This document shows positions 21,801 to 34,887 of a stretch of 64,000 nt of DNA, in pieces. A program made the translations under genes and the position numbers. Every line of letters begins with the position of its first letter. The stretch's first letter is position 1. The notes under the pieces are model-generated. The model was not told the origin of the DNA, did no database searches, and saw only the letters and a list, made by a program, of their open reading frames with translations. Source of the stretch: Eutrigla gurnardus (taxonomy: Eukaryota > Chordata > Actinopteri > Perciformes > Triglidae). The DNA lies in contig OY741270.1 of the NCBI GenBank assembly GCA_963514095.1, positions 27,658,771 to 27,722,770 on the forward strand, written 5' to 3'.

Positions 21801-24362
21801 CAGGGTGAGATACCTAATCTCCCAATCTGACGGGGCTGTTGGGCTCAAACCTGAAGCAGCTTACTTGTTTTGTGCGTTGCCATGCTTCCCAAACGGATCC
21901 CCGGCTTTCCCGCCGTCTCCGGTGAAGATGTACAAATATCCGTCAAGGCCAAACAGCAGCTGGCCTCCGTTGTGGTTTGCTGCCGGCTCCTCGATCTCGA
22001 TAATGACCCTGAATGTGAAAAAGAAAAGGTAGAGCTGGAGGTGATATTTCTTGTTTTTCCCGGAGACGAATATCTGGTTGCCATAATTGTTAAGTACGGC
22101 TGCAGGTCATGACTCATCCAGGCTTTACCTCTTCAATACAGAAGCTTTCAAGAAAATAACTGGAAGCAGCGACTTCCTCTGCTGGTTGCTAAACCGGAAC
22201 TTTTTTACACTTTTGCATAGATTAGCAAAGGAGATAAAAGCTGTTAATTATGTGCAGGTTGGTGGATTATGTTACTTTTGGAGATAGCCAGGCTAACTGT
22301 TTCATCCTGTCTTTATGCTAAGCTAACCAACCACCCATGTTTACAGCACAGATGCACTAAATTAATATTGATCTTCTCATCTAAGCCTTAACAAGCTTAT
22401 TCTTAAAAATGTGAAGAAAGCAGCTGCTGAATATTCGGCGATTCAGGCACCTTTAATTTATGCCCATTGCAAAGTTGAGTTTAATAACATTCCCAGAAAA
22501 TCCTGAGTCGACCCTGAAGTTTTTGCTGCAATCGCATCAAATCAAGAGAACATGTTTATGTCCTGTGCTTGCAGCCCAGAGGGCGTATGACACCATCATG
22601 CATGTCTTCATGACTTCAATGTCCTCAGCCAAATGTTGATGCCATAAAACAAAAGAACATAAGGGATCTTTCCACCTGTACCTCTCTGAGTAAGGATCAG
22701 CCGTGTTCATGTCATGTTCAGACACCTTCATCTCACTGACTCTGACTTTCTCCCGCTCGCTGTTGACCAGGATGGAGTAGTAGATGAAGAAGCGTCCGTT
22801 GTCCCGGTACTCGGGGTGGAAGGCCATGCCCAGGAAGCCCCTCTCGTCCCCCAGCCACGGCGTGGTCATCACCTCCCCGCTCAGGTCCAGGAAGGGCCGC
22901 TCCAGCCGGCTTCCGTCGGGCAGGTAAACCCACACGAAGCCCAGCTGCTCGGCGATGAACATGCGGTGTGTGCCGTCGCCGCTGTGCAGCATCAACACGG
23001 GGTTCCTGAGGTTGTTGGCCACCTCCGTCAGGCACACCTGGAGACACCCTCGGGGGTCCTCCGCCACCCGGCCCAGGTTGCTGTTGAGGTCGGTGCTCTT
23101 CAGGACGTTGGGGTAGCAGTAGTCCTGGTCCGAGAGGTCCACCATGCTGCAGAAGGTGGACGCGTCTCGCTGGGACGCGTCCTGCAGCCGCTGGTTCTCG
23201 GTTAAGTATTTAACCACTTGGCCACATGTGCCGTGAAACTGGATGCAGTAGTGGAAACAGAGACCGGGCAGCTCTCTGACGGGCGTGTAGGGGTCCTCGG
23301 CGTCGTAGAGATGGGCGGCATACGGAGAGCACTCCTGCAAACACGACAGTACTGATTATCACAGAGAGCGCTGGTAAGGAGGTTAAAATTACAGGGGGCA
23401 CTTTGACTGACGAGAGGGACTGAACCGTCCCAACTCTGATATTAGACCAAAGCTGACGCATGTAAGTGTCCTCTTGTAGGACAAAGACATATTCAGCCCC
23501 CCCGTCCCCCTATGCAGTATGCACGCCACTGCTGGATGTGGAAATATTTGATGAGCTGAGATCTTCCACATCGTTTAACCGGTGCTGCTACAAGCTGTTG
23601 GTAAATGGGAATTTAAGCTTTATTATCATTATAAAAACTCTGGGTTGGAGAGCTCATAAGAGTTAATGGTACATAGTTTAGTGAAACGCTCATTTATACA
23701 AGAACAAAGTTCCCTCTTTTCATCTAAACTGATTCTGTCCGGCTGTTAAACAAATGTCGGTTTCAATTATATTAAAGAAGTGAATTCAATTATAGTAAAT
23801 TAAATCAAAGTTGCCCAAACTTAAGTCTCTGTAAATGTGTCGAGCAAACCTTAAATGATGGCTTTAATTAGATTAAACTGAAAGTAATTCAAAAGTTGAT
23901 AGTTAAGCATCTGAGCAATGTTTTATTCTGTGAAATACAAAAAGAAATTTTTAAAAAGTGCACAGATTCATCAGTAGCATCCTCAGATAACGTGTATTTA
24001 TTTACCTGGCACATGACTTCCTTCAACATGTCTGCACAGAGCTCGTCGTGCCCCTCCGTCTCCAGCTGGTCAATGATGTCCCAGTATCTCTCCGCGATCA
24101 CGTTGTCCGTGTTCTGGTCGCAGCAGCCAAACTGCTCGTACTGCGTGCAGAACTCCAGGTGCCACGACGGTTTGAACGGTGGCTCGAAGTCCAGACACTG
24201 AGGATGAGCGGCCGCTGGCTGGACCGGAACCAGCAGGACCACTGACAAGATCAGGATACATTCGGGAAGGCTCTTTGGGGTCTCTTTGGATGAGCTCGGA
24301 CGTGCCACCGTGCGTAAAAACGCGCAACCGGCTCCGCTTGGATGGAGCGCAGCATCCCGCAT
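18826..24362 (-). CDS. hhipl2: HHIP-like protein 2, with Thr-rich repeat tail
   Basis: Nine exons on the minus strand: 24006-24362, 22682-23334, 21865-22008, 21454-21785, 21161-21287, 20625-20770, 20461-20542, 19958-20040 and 18826-19589. They join in phase to 895 residues (human HHIPL2 has about 724). A hydrophobic stretch near residues 36-52 precedes HPQCLDFEPPF and likely serves as the signal for secretion. A cysteine-rich folate-receptor/HHIP N-terminal domain follows (about 54-220), then a glucose/sorbosone-dehydrogenase-type beta-propeller (about 225-620) with NHNGGQLLFGLDG, TGDGG and GGNYGWRAKEGFECYD. It lacks the SRCR domain of HHIPL1. Exon 9 encodes a Thr-rich PMTTTV repeat (about 673-766) and a strongly basic Lys/Arg tail. 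Human HHIPL2 also has a basic tail, but as I recall it not the Thr repeat. The molecular function of HHIPL2 is not established; Hedgehog binding is inferred only from HHIP. Confidence 0.93.
19205..19495 (-). repeat. hhipl2: 18-bp coding minisatellite within hhipl2 exon 9
   Basis: On the plus strand the unit is close to GTCATGGGCACGGTGGTC, repeated about a dozen times with decay on both sides. On the coding strand it gives the hexapeptide PMTTTV. The 18-base length keeps frame. The complementary strand frames (GHGGRH and VVMGTV repeats) are shadows. Confidence 0.9.
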
Positions 24363-24607
24363 ACTTGCCTCTTTTTTTTGCCGTCTACCCTCGGAAGAGT
24401 TTGCTCTCTTTTATGTGCGAGCCAGAATGTAAGTGTGCGCGCGTGCACGTGAATGTATGTGTTACGCGTGCGCAAAAGCGCGGCCTCATTTGTCCTCCCG
24501 TGTGGTGTCTCGCCATCCGTCCAATCCAAGTAAAAAAAACACATTGTATTCCCATAATAGTAACAATTTAAACAGAACACATTCGTAATGGCTCGTTAAG
24601 TTAATTG

Positions 24608-24686
<79 letters not shown>

Positions 24687-25985
24687 TATTCTCAGTACGG
24701 GTTTTTCGACATCGCGCACAGCAGGGTACAGTGTCGAGGCATGCAAACATCAACAGACCGCAACAACACAAACTGTAATTTTGTCTTACATTCATGTGAA
24801 AAGCGCCTCAGGACATGGAACACGTTTGGCAACAGATGTGCTTCATCCTACTCATCTACAGTATAGGCTACTGTCCCGGCATGCAACATGTCATTTGCAT
24901 ACACTGTCGTCATTTTCTACCGGTGCCAAGGGCAAAAAAAATGAGCATACCGATGTACTTTACATGTATTACATGTACTTTATCAGCCATGTAATCAAGA
25001 CAAACAGTCTAACAGCATAAATACTACTGTATGTCTCTTTTTTTTTTACCTGTATATGAAACTTTTTTTATTTTGCTGCCCATCTTGGACTCCCTGGGTT
25101 AACATATAATACATTTATAACGAATTAAATAAATAGTGGCAACAGTCAATCCTCAGAAAAAATTCAGTAGAAAGACAAATTATATTAGTGTGTTGCAAAA
25201 GAGGCAGTAATAAAAATGTTGCCATAAAACCACAAGAAAAAATGTGTGAGGTCAGTCTGGTGTGTTCAGTTCCATTCACATAATTACAGTTATATATACA
25301 TACATACATTACATGAGTGTTTTTGTTGTCCATCATAGATAGAAGGTGACAAAAAACCACAGCAGTACTTGCAGTATTTATCCAACAGATGGCAGCAAAC
25401 GGCATACGAGTGCTCCTGAAAGTGGACGAGGAAGCGGAAATGCGTCATATCTTTTTTTATTTTGTATTTGTTTTGGTGAGGAGAAAACGGTCAAGTTAGT
25501 AAAAATAAAAATGCATTCTACTTCCGTCTAGACGCTTCAGCTTAAAACATTTACTTAAGAAAATTGATTAATTTGTGCATTATTGTAATCACGCAAACAG
25601 CAATAGGTTTGTAAAAACGCGATTGAAATGTATAAGCAATCATAATTACGTGTTTCTGTTTTTATTTAAGTAGGACAACTTAATGTGTACATTTATTTTG
25701 AAGGCGGCGTCTGCACGCTTCCGGTCGCATTTAAGCTAACCGTGTTTGTGTTGACGCGCGCAGCTAAGGCGCTGCCAAGTCTTTGACAAAACATAATTTT
25801 GCCGAACGTAACCTGTGAAGCGAAACAAATCCAGCGCCATGGCACCATAAAGTGGAAGTATCAGACACGGTTTCGTGCTCGGAAGGTGACCGGAGTCAGT
25901 CAACTTTTTCTCCGTGGAGCCGAGACTGCTGCGCCCCCCCCACCACCCGAAACACAGGCGGGCTGTGGACGCTGGAGAAGCTACA
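24363..25985. other. Divergent promoter region hhipl2 / dcaf10
   Basis: About 1.6 kb separate the two divergent start codons. It contains a (TA)n tract at 24611-24681 about 250 bases upstream of the hhipl2 start. The 300 bases before dcaf10 are GC-richer with CpGs, consistent with a promoter. No gene is visible. Confidence 0.6.
24611..24681. repeat. (TA)n microsatellite upstream of hhipl2
   Basis: About 35 TA dinucleotides in a row, read directly. Confidence 0.95.
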
Positions 25986-28900
25986 ATGAGCTCGGAGCAC
26001 CAGAGCGACAGCGAGGACGCTGACGAGTCGCAGGACAGGCCCAAAAGCGGCACCGCATCCGACAAAGAGGACGACCCCGACATCGACGACTCGGACGTGG
26101 ACGATGACATCGCCGCGAGGGTCTCCCCCACGCCGCCGGGCAGCAGCGCGAACAGGCCGGAGCGCAGCGCGAGGTCTCCGGCGTCGGAGGAGCGCGAGCC
26201 CCGCTGCGAAACGACCGCCGCCGTCCCCGCCGCGCCGCAGACGGGCAGCGGCGAGGGCACCGGCCCCGACATCCGCAGGGGGAATAGCCTGTTTACATCT
26301 CTGCAAAACAGGACTATAAGACGCGGGGTGTTTGTGGACCCGGCTAGGGAGAACTTCAGGACAATGACCAATTTGTACTGCTCTATGAATCCGGCTGCGG
26401 AGTCTGTCAACCTGAGCACCCAGACCCACGGAGCGGTGTTCAACCTGGAGTACTCCCCGGATGGGTAAGACAGCATGTGTCCTCTATATTTGAGGCCTTT
26501 ATTCGAGTTCATATTCTCACTTTTGCCCACTTAAATGTTAAATTGCATGTAAAGCACTTGAATTGCATCATTTAAATCCCCCTCATGTCCCCTGGACCAA
26601 TCCAATGACCAGCTGACTTACGTTGAAATACATTAAACATGTGCTTACAAAGCAAGCCAAGGCATGACTGTTTGAATGTCATTCATTTCTCCAAACAAAA
26701 ACCTGAAAGTCTTGCAGAAGCCACAGGCAGTGAGCAGCTAATGACTCCACGCAGGCTTTAAGCCTCAGTGACCAGACAGCAGACTAGGAAGTAAATCCTG
26801 CAGTGAAACCAGGTCAAGCTGTCTCCGGGTCTATAATTTATTGGGGTGTAACTTTCTTATCTTATCTTTTTAATTTAGGCTCTGCAGCTATGATCTTAAC
26901 GAATACACTATAGTTAAAATGAGAACGCTGACTAGAAATTGTTTCTGGACACCATTTATTTTCTGTGACCCACCTTGACACTGATCCCAGTCCAGCTCTT
27001 ATTAAATAAGGCTGCCAGCAAATCAATATTTTGTTCAGGTGCATTGATAATGCACCATGCGATTATATGATCCAATAATAACGCCAATGTTAAACGAAAT
27101 GTAATATCTGACGATTTTAATGTAAAGAAAAAATGCATTGGACACCCTCCTTTCAAATATTGACTTGATGGATAACAATAATTATATATCTAATTTATAA
27201 GTATTTTAAAAATGTTCATAGATCCTTTCTTTCTCCGTCAGGTCTGTGCTGACCGTGGCCTGCGAGCAGACTGAAGTCCTGCTGTTTGATCCCATCTCGT
27301 CCAGACACATCAAAACCCTGACGGAGGCCCACGAGGACTGCGTCAACAACATACGGTGCGTTCCTCTAATCGTTAACCACCCAGACGGGGTGCAGGACGT
27401 TTAGTGTGGAAACGTCCTGCCTCTCACGTCGGGGGAAAAGGGACCGAGGAGGTCCAAAGCTCAAAGCAGAGGAACATAAAAAGATTCAGGGTGGCTCCGA
27501 TCGTCTTTTTAGATACAGGCGGCGAAGCTCCTTGTGAGAATGTGAGGTGCAGAGGCCAATAAAACCTCGCTGCTGTCTCCACTGCCTGGACAGAATGTTA
27601 AGTGACCCCCTCCTGACCGAGTGTGTGTCCTTGCAGGTTTTTGGACAATCGTTTGTTTGCCACCTGCTCCGACGACACCACTATTGCATTGTGGGATCTC
27701 CGCAAGCTGAACTCGAAGGTTTGCTCGCTGCACGGCCACGCCAGCTGGGTGAAGAACATCGAGTACGACACCAACACCCGTCTCCTCGTCACGTCCGGGT
27801 TCGACGGCAACGTCATCACGTGGGACACCAACAGGTTTGTGTGGAGAAGGTTGAGAATCAAAGAATATTTTATATTTTTTTCATAACTAGTGGCTGATTT
27901 TTGAGTACCGGCTGATGCCGAGTATCGATCCGATAGAGACTGATATTTTGTTTTCATGGCGTAAACATTGCTTTCTTAACTTTAACATAACGTAACAAAT
28001 AAATACATAAATATAAATGTATTGAATTATTTGTTATTCAAATAATTAATCGCATCCCATCAACTTAGTTAACAAAATCTTCAGAATGAACAGAATTAAA
28101 ATTCAAGTGTAAACCCTTTTTTTAATGCAAGAAATAATAATAATTAGGACTGCAGCAAGTTACTATTTTCATTAGAGTTTCATCTATTCTTTTTTTGATT
28201 CATGAAATAGTGACTCTGAAAAATGTTGGAGACAGAGATGATGTTTTCATCTCAAAACTGTCCATCAATTTACATTGATTGTTAAAAGAATGTAAAAAAG
28301 CAAGGGGAAATGTTCTTCCCAGAATCTGCCCATAAAACTCTCTGACTTTCCAACCGCCCACCTTTCCATCAACCGTCCGTCAAATAAAAACTGCATCTTT
28401 GCAACTCTGAAAGTGGCGTAAATGTTTTTTTTGGCTGAAATTCAACCACTTTTTGTCTGATGAAGAACAACCCAAAGATGATGAGTTTCTGTAACTCTCG
28501 ACAAGCAGTTACGTTCTTGTCCTTTCCCTCCTTGCAGGTTCACAGAGGACGGCTGCCCGCACAAAAAGTTCTTCCACACCAGATACCTAATGAGGATGCG
28601 TCTGACGCCCGATTGTTCGAAGATGCTCATCTCCACTTCCTCGGGGTATCTGCTCATCCTCCACGACCTCGACCTCACCCAGTCCCTCGAGGTGGGCAGC
28701 TACCGCATGCTGCGAGCTCGACGGACGCCCCTCAGCTCAGGTCAGAGCGTCGCATATTAGTTCACTCTGTTTTGCCCCTTTTTGGTTAAGTAATTTATTT
28801 ATTAGGGACAATGCACAATAAGTCTTGTACAACAAGAAAAGTTGCTTTTTGCCAGGTTGTAGCAGATTGCTCTTTTCCACCTGTGGTCCCTACAGGGCAG

Positions 28901-30733
28901 GCTGATGGAATAATAGCCTATAAATTAGTATAGAAAGGAAAAGATGAACAAAAGAAGAAAAAACAATTGCTCAAATAGATAAATGTAGTGTTGAGCTGTA
29001 ATGTTGATGTTAAAGTAATCGTTTTTAATCGTTTTTAGTCACATAAAAATTCAAAATCTTTCAGAACGGATTCATAAATGTGATTTTTTTTTAATGTACC
29101 AAAAGACATTTGTCATGATTATCGTCGTCTAAAGGGTGATTAAAAGTAAATAGAGTAAAGACGCTGATTTGTGATTCTGTAGATGGAGGCACGTCAGCGT
29201 CCAGGTCAGCTGGAACTCCTCGCCAGGGAAACGACTCCAGCAAAATCCACCCTCCGAGAGAAGGTCAGAGACGCCGTAAAAAAACCTAATAGCCAGTGGC
29301 ATCCCAGGTTCTGCCGAAGCCGTAAAAGATGAAGAAATATGATGTTGTCACTTTCAACTTTGTGCTCTCGCAGGTATTTCTCCCAGAAACAGCCTGGAGG
29401 TTCTGACTCCGGAGATCCCCGGAGAGAGAGACCGAGGGAACTGCATCACCTCCCTGCAGCTCCACCCGAAAGGCTGGGCCACGCTCATCCGCTGCTCCAG
29501 CAACATGGACGACCAGGAGGTGAGCGGGCGCTTGCTGTTCTTACATCTGTTTGAAAGATGTGATGCTAAATTTGGTTTATTTAATCATCTTTAATCACTG
29601 CACGTATCATCCTACATGATCAATCTGAAGCGAAATGAGATACCTTGTTATGGATCAGTGTGATTAATGACAATCGCATCATCGTCTTCAATCTATTGAG
29701 TATGAAATCTCCTCAGTAGGACTGAATAGTGTAGTTATTTTTAACTGAGTTTTTGGTACAAATACTTCAACATTACTTCACCACACATGAACTGTTTTTT
29801 TTTTAAAGGTCACAAATTGTAATTGTCTAAACACAAGCAGCCATATATGAATAAAATATAGTCTAAAATGTAAATTATAATCAGGAAGAGTTTGAAGAAT
29901 AAGTAAAAAATATTACGACTCAAAGATCAGATGCAGAAGTTCTCATTCTCAAATTACATCAGCAAGATTTTAACGAGTAAATGTACCTTCAGTTGATGAT
30001 TATATGAATCGGTGTCTCGCCGCAAACAGAACGCCACTAATGGTTGGTTGGTGTCGCCCGGCGTCGTGTGACTTTCCAGTGACGACACCAACATGATGAA
30101 TAGCTTCAGGCTCCACTGTGAGACATCGGCTGCCTTTACATGCAGAAAATATCACTTTTTTTTGCCCCGTTCCTGAAAAAAAAATCCTACTAAGCTGTTA
30201 AAATGGCTATTCAAAATGAATATTTCATAGTATTCCGGTATTTGTGCGTATCCATAAACCAAGAACCCGTATCACATTGTGAATATTGTCATATTTGGAA
30301 TAATAGTGTTTTATTACTCGTGGACTAGATGTGAACTGTGACCCCCGTCTTCCCTTCCTAGTGGACGTGCGTGTACGAGTTCCAGGAGGGGGCGCCCACT
30401 CGCCCGCTGGTCTCCCCCCGCTGCTCCCTCCGCCTCACCCACTACATCGAGGAAGCCAACGTGGGCCGGGGCTACATCAAGGAGTTGTGTTTCAGCCCGG
30501 ACGGCCGGCTCATCTGCTCCCCGTATGGCTACGGCGTGCGCCTGCTGGCCTTCGACGAGAGCTGCGGCGAGCTGGCCGACTGCCTGCCCGTCGAGACCAG
30601 CTGCCTCAGGGAGATCCGCTCCATCTACTCGCACAGCGACGTGGTGCTCACCACCAAGTTCTCCCCGACGCACTGCCAGCTGGCGTCGGGCTGCCTCAGC
30701 GGGCGCGTCGCCCTTTACCAGCCCAAGTTTTAG
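25986..30733 (+). CDS. dcaf10: DDB1- and CUL4-associated factor 10 (WD40 protein)
   Basis: Seven exons: 25986-26464, 27242-27355, 27637-27834, 28538-28740, 29183-29263, 29374-29519 and 30362-30733. They join in phase to 530 residues (human DCAF10 has about 559). The protein is a WD40 beta-propeller thought to act as substrate receptor of CUL4-DDB1 ubiquitin ligases. The N-terminal 110 residues are acidic, Ser/Pro-rich and low complexity. WD repeats begin at about 145 (GAVFNLEYSPDG). The WDLR box at 217-220 in LFATCSDDTTIALWDLR is the WDXR motif expected to contact DDB1. A second WD unit follows (FDGNVITWDTNRF), and the last exon has IKELCFSPDGRLICSPYGYGV and LTTKFSPTHCQLASG. I chose the ATG at 25986; an in-frame ATG at 25914 would add 24 Pro/His-rich residues and cannot be excluded. 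ATTAAA at 30927-30932 is a possible poly(A) signal. Confidence 0.92.
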
Positions 30734-31841
30734 CGGGGGAAAAAACGCCGCCGTCGAAGAACAATGCGCTGCAGACCTGGGTAAAGAAGCACCAATCAGA
30801 GTTCCTGCACAGATCTGAAGAAAACTGTTTGTGCAACGATTATTTTAAACTAATATATCCAGATTTCTGTTGCACAACAACTATATCTACATAGTAATAT
30901 TCTTGGTGTCCTTTGTTATAAATAATATTAAAACATTTTCCCCCCAAAAAAACGTATGAATCCTTAGAAACCGTGAATAACATTTCCAAGCACCATAACC
31001 CTCAAATAACCTGATATTTGGTATAAATGGAATATTGTGATTATATCTCTGCCTCTACCAGACAATCTGGGATAAAACCTTAGGAAAATATATTTTAACA
31101 TCTTCTAAACCCAGGTCTGTAGCTGTGAAACAGACGTGTTTATGTCAGTCGATGGGCATCTGGAAAGAGGGGAATTAAGAAATCCTTGACGTGGATTAAA
31201 ACGTTCGGCCTCTCTTACCCTGAACTTCAAGAAGAAGAAAAAAATGAAAAAAGACAAAGGGCACTTGTAGCTCTGCGAAGCGGACTCCCATCCAGACTGA
31301 GCGGAAGAAGGTTGGAAGTCCAAAACCTTGAAGTTTAACAGACGTGACGTCACATTGGTCGGAAAAAAACAACAAACAAAAAAACAAACTGGCTCTTTTT
31401 CATACTAAAGTTTAATTTTGGTCTCTAAAGTAGTAGGAAATAAACATTTTGAGACTCGGCACATCCAGATGTCGATGTCTTTGGGACAAAAAAACACTGA
31501 AGATGCAAATAAACGGACAGATATAAATACAACAAACAAGAAAAAAAAAAAAACGGCGCTTGTCAGTCCTCTGCTCATGCCTTCTTCACAGGTGCTGCTT
31601 CTCTGCTCATACAATCTGACCTTTGACCTCCCCCCTGATATTCAAGGACCTCATCCTCAACGCCTTTACCCACATGTTTCTCTTCGTCTTCCATCTTCCA
31701 CCCTGTTTCCACCTTCCTTCGTGCTCTTAAGTGGGTTTTTTTATCCGTGTGTTTATGTCGGCTCTAGTTGTTCACGGTGTTTGTTTCGTAGATTCTACCC
31801 GATTCACGTTTAGCACTCACTTCTCATTTTTTCATTCACAC

Positions 31842-31877
<36 letters not shown>

Positions 31878-34800
31878 TGTGTGTGTGTGTTATCTTAAGC
31901 CCGTGAACGGAAACTTCATGCCTCCTGGACAAAAAGACCAGCAGCTGTCATGATCCCATTTCTCCAGATCCACATTTCATGTGCAAAACCGCTATTGCAA
32001 GATTTTCTTTCTGCGAGTCCGTCTCCGTAGTAACAAAGGAAGATGTCGCCCAGGGCAACGGAGCGCCTCACTGATGTGTTTTTAATCGTTTTTTTGAACA
32101 CAGAGGAAAATCATCATTTGGCCACACAGACGACACTAGTTAATCCGTAGCTCGCTTTAGTCTTTTCATCTGATTTATTGATGGTAGGAAATGTATAATA
32201 TTGCCAGCCTCGTTTTAATTTAACAGCTTGTTGACTTTTTTTTGGCCAACATCGTTCGTTTAAAACCTTCGTCGGATGGAATTGTTGCCAAGAAAACATT
32301 TGACTTGTTTTTTTTTTCGACCTCGTTACCTCATATTGTTGGTTTCTGAACAGAGTGTTGATCCGCATCAGTGTTTGATATTTCTTTCCCCTCCCGTGCG
32401 TCACATCCAGTTTTTTGTAGTTCTAAAGGTCATAAAGGTGATCAGGTTTTTCCCGGATGGATTGCTTTGACTGTTCTAGTATCGGCAACTGTTTGCTTTC
32501 GTGTTTGCCAACCGGTGTAGTGTAGTCGCTGCTGAGAGACGAGCACACGCATGGATGTGATGGTGTACTGACTGAGAAAAAGATAGACATTAGCATATAC
32601 TACTATGCATACGAGCCTTTATGAAATTCTCCTTCCTTATTTATGCCAGGATGTGTGGAACTGTCTGATGCCAAAACATTGTTTTTTGCTTGGACAAGGC
32701 AGTGTTTCTCCTCCGTAGTGTAATTGTGAGCTGAGAACTAACGGTGAACATCTGTTGTTGTTATGGGGTTTAAACAAAACTTAAAACATTACATGTGGAA
32801 AAAGCTTGGAAGTGTAAAAAAAAAAAAAAAAAAAAAGTTAATTTTTTGGGGTAAGATGAGCAGATTGGACAAACTTCCTTGAATACATCTAAAGCTGAAG
32901 CTAGCTGCCAATTAGCTTGACTTAGCTTAGCACAAAGAGAGGAAACTGGGGGGAGACGGCCATCTTGGCTCTACCGTCACCAATTAACCTATTATATCAC
33001 GTTTGTTTAATCCGTATAAAACAGAAACCACTTTTTTTTGCGGGGTTATGGACCAGACTATTTCTTGGTTGGGACAAGTAACTTTCTGGATTCTTCCCTC
33101 GTTGCCTGGCAACCAAATGGCAAAGAACTAGTCTGGTATTGAACCCACGTTTGCGGTTTGTCCATTTTGGTTCTTATACGGATGAAACAACACACTTGTG
33201 TTGGGACGTTGTTGTTGTTGTTGTTGTTGTTGCGGTTTACAGAGCCAGGCTTTGTGCTAAGCTAAACTAAGCTAACCAGCTGCTAGCTGTAGCTTCATAT
33301 GAACCGTCTATTATCAATCTTCTAGTCTACTCCACCCACCAGACGGGGTAAGGAGGGTATTTTTCAAAATATTTGAAAAGAAAAAAAAACACATAATTGT
33401 GAAATTAATTCATATTTGAGGGGTGAAAACACAGATGTAACTAATGTCATAATTCCCAGCTCACAACACGTGTTGTTTTGTAATGAGGAAGGATGCTTTT
33501 AACACTTTGTACCTCAGTTAAACTGCTCAAAATGTGTGTATTACAGAAACAAATGGAGGAGTCCGTTTCACTTTCAGTTCAGTCAATTCAAGGAGTTTCA
33601 TCCTCTCTGAAATAAGTTGCAAATGTTAACTCTAGGATGATTTAAAATGTAATTTATAGCATTTATTATATGTGAAATTGACTGAGCTGACGGTTAAAGG
33701 ACCAGCCGACGTCTATGGATGCTGCTTTTTATTCCGCTTATATTCACATGCTCTTTGGAGAGAAGTGTCTTATCTGCCATTTTCACTCCAGGTTGTGGAA
33801 ACGAGATAACCGGATTCATTTTGATGAATTTGTTTGTTTTTGGTTCTTCATTCCTGTTCTGGGTTTTAACCTTCTTGTCGTGTGGATTAATTGAATGTTG
33901 TCGGTAGTTCTGGTGTTACCTGTCGCCCAAACTGATCACAGCTGGAGGAGGGGTTGGAGGAAGAAAAAAAAAAAAAAAAAGGTGAAAACTTGTTGAATTG
34001 CTCGCACTGTTTCTCCCTAAGTGGCTGTACACAGCAAGTAAACCCAACAGTAATACTACAAATGGTACTTATTATCACTGAAATAAAAAGGTTAGCTTCT
34101 TTTGCACTGCTGACTGTTTGGTATTGTGTCCGCTGTTTAAAACTACACACATGCAGTGTTGTGTTTGACCACCAGATGGCAGACAAACTCAACCAGGAGT
34201 TCCCAAACATGAGATGATTAAAGAGCAACTAAACCCCCAAACTTTTTTTTTTTTTTTTCCATTTCACTCAGCACAACTTTTTCAGTCAGTCTGGATGAAA
34301 TTATGGCAACAGAAATAGGCTCTTCTGCTGTTCCTTGGTTCAGTTTTAGACGCTAGAAAATACATTTAACACAATTTAAGCAATATTTATTTGAGATTTT
34401 GTGGTCCTGTTGGACTAACGTCAAACAAGCAAAAACACCTTGTTCAAGAACATGTCGCATATCAGACCAGCTGACACTCAAGTCATCAAGAAACACTGCA
34501 GCATCATCAGCTTTAACGCGAAATGAAACATTTCATTCACAGTTACAAAGGTTTTTCAGGTTGTTCAGTTTGTGTCCTGCTTTCTTTTTTTTTTTTGTAA
34601 GTGTCCTGTCAACATCTGTAAGAGTTTGTGTGGCTGTCATAGAATTATAGGCTCAAATGGAGATTAGTCTCCGGGAGTAGAGACATGTTCCTCTAGAGAG
34701 AGGGCACTTTTAATTTAATATGTTAAATATTAAGATAATTCACAGGATAAAACTGCATCTCTTAATATGCAGAAAAGGTGTCCTCTCTAGTTGGAACATG

Positions 34801-34887
34801 TCCCTACTCCCAGGGACTCTTCTCTGTTGGAGCTGAACTCCTGGAGCCTGTAGTCCAGCTCCATCTCCGAGGCCTCCTCATCCCCCC
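30734..34887. other. Intergenic between convergent dcaf10 and cpxm1
   Basis: About 4.1 kb between the two stop codons. Contents: probable 3' UTRs at both ends, a (GT)n tract at 31844-31890, an A-run at about 32818-32836, a MITE at 32896-33297 and a (TTG)n tract at about 33209-33231. I see no gene; open frames are short and lack family features. Confidence 0.6.
32896..33297. mobile_element. MITE, TTAGCTTAGCACAA-type inverted ends
   Basis: The left arm 32896-32937 starts TGAAGCTAGCTGCCAATTAG and ends CTTAGCTTAGCACAAAG. The right arm 33250-33297 is its imperfect reverse complement, starting CTTTGTGCTAAGCTAAACTA and ending GCTGTAGCTTCA. The inside has no coding potential. It is related to the element at 18351-18690. 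Confidence 0.7.

Noticed and set aside
25914..25985. Upstream in-frame ATG for dcaf10
   Set aside because: It would add 24 residues. I kept the ATG at 25986 because MSSEHQSDSE begins the acidic region I associate with fish DCAF10, but this is not proven.
25736..26530. 264- and 177-codon minus-strand ORFs opposite dcaf10 exon 1
   Set aside because: They are antisense shadows of the GC-rich acidic N-terminal exon.
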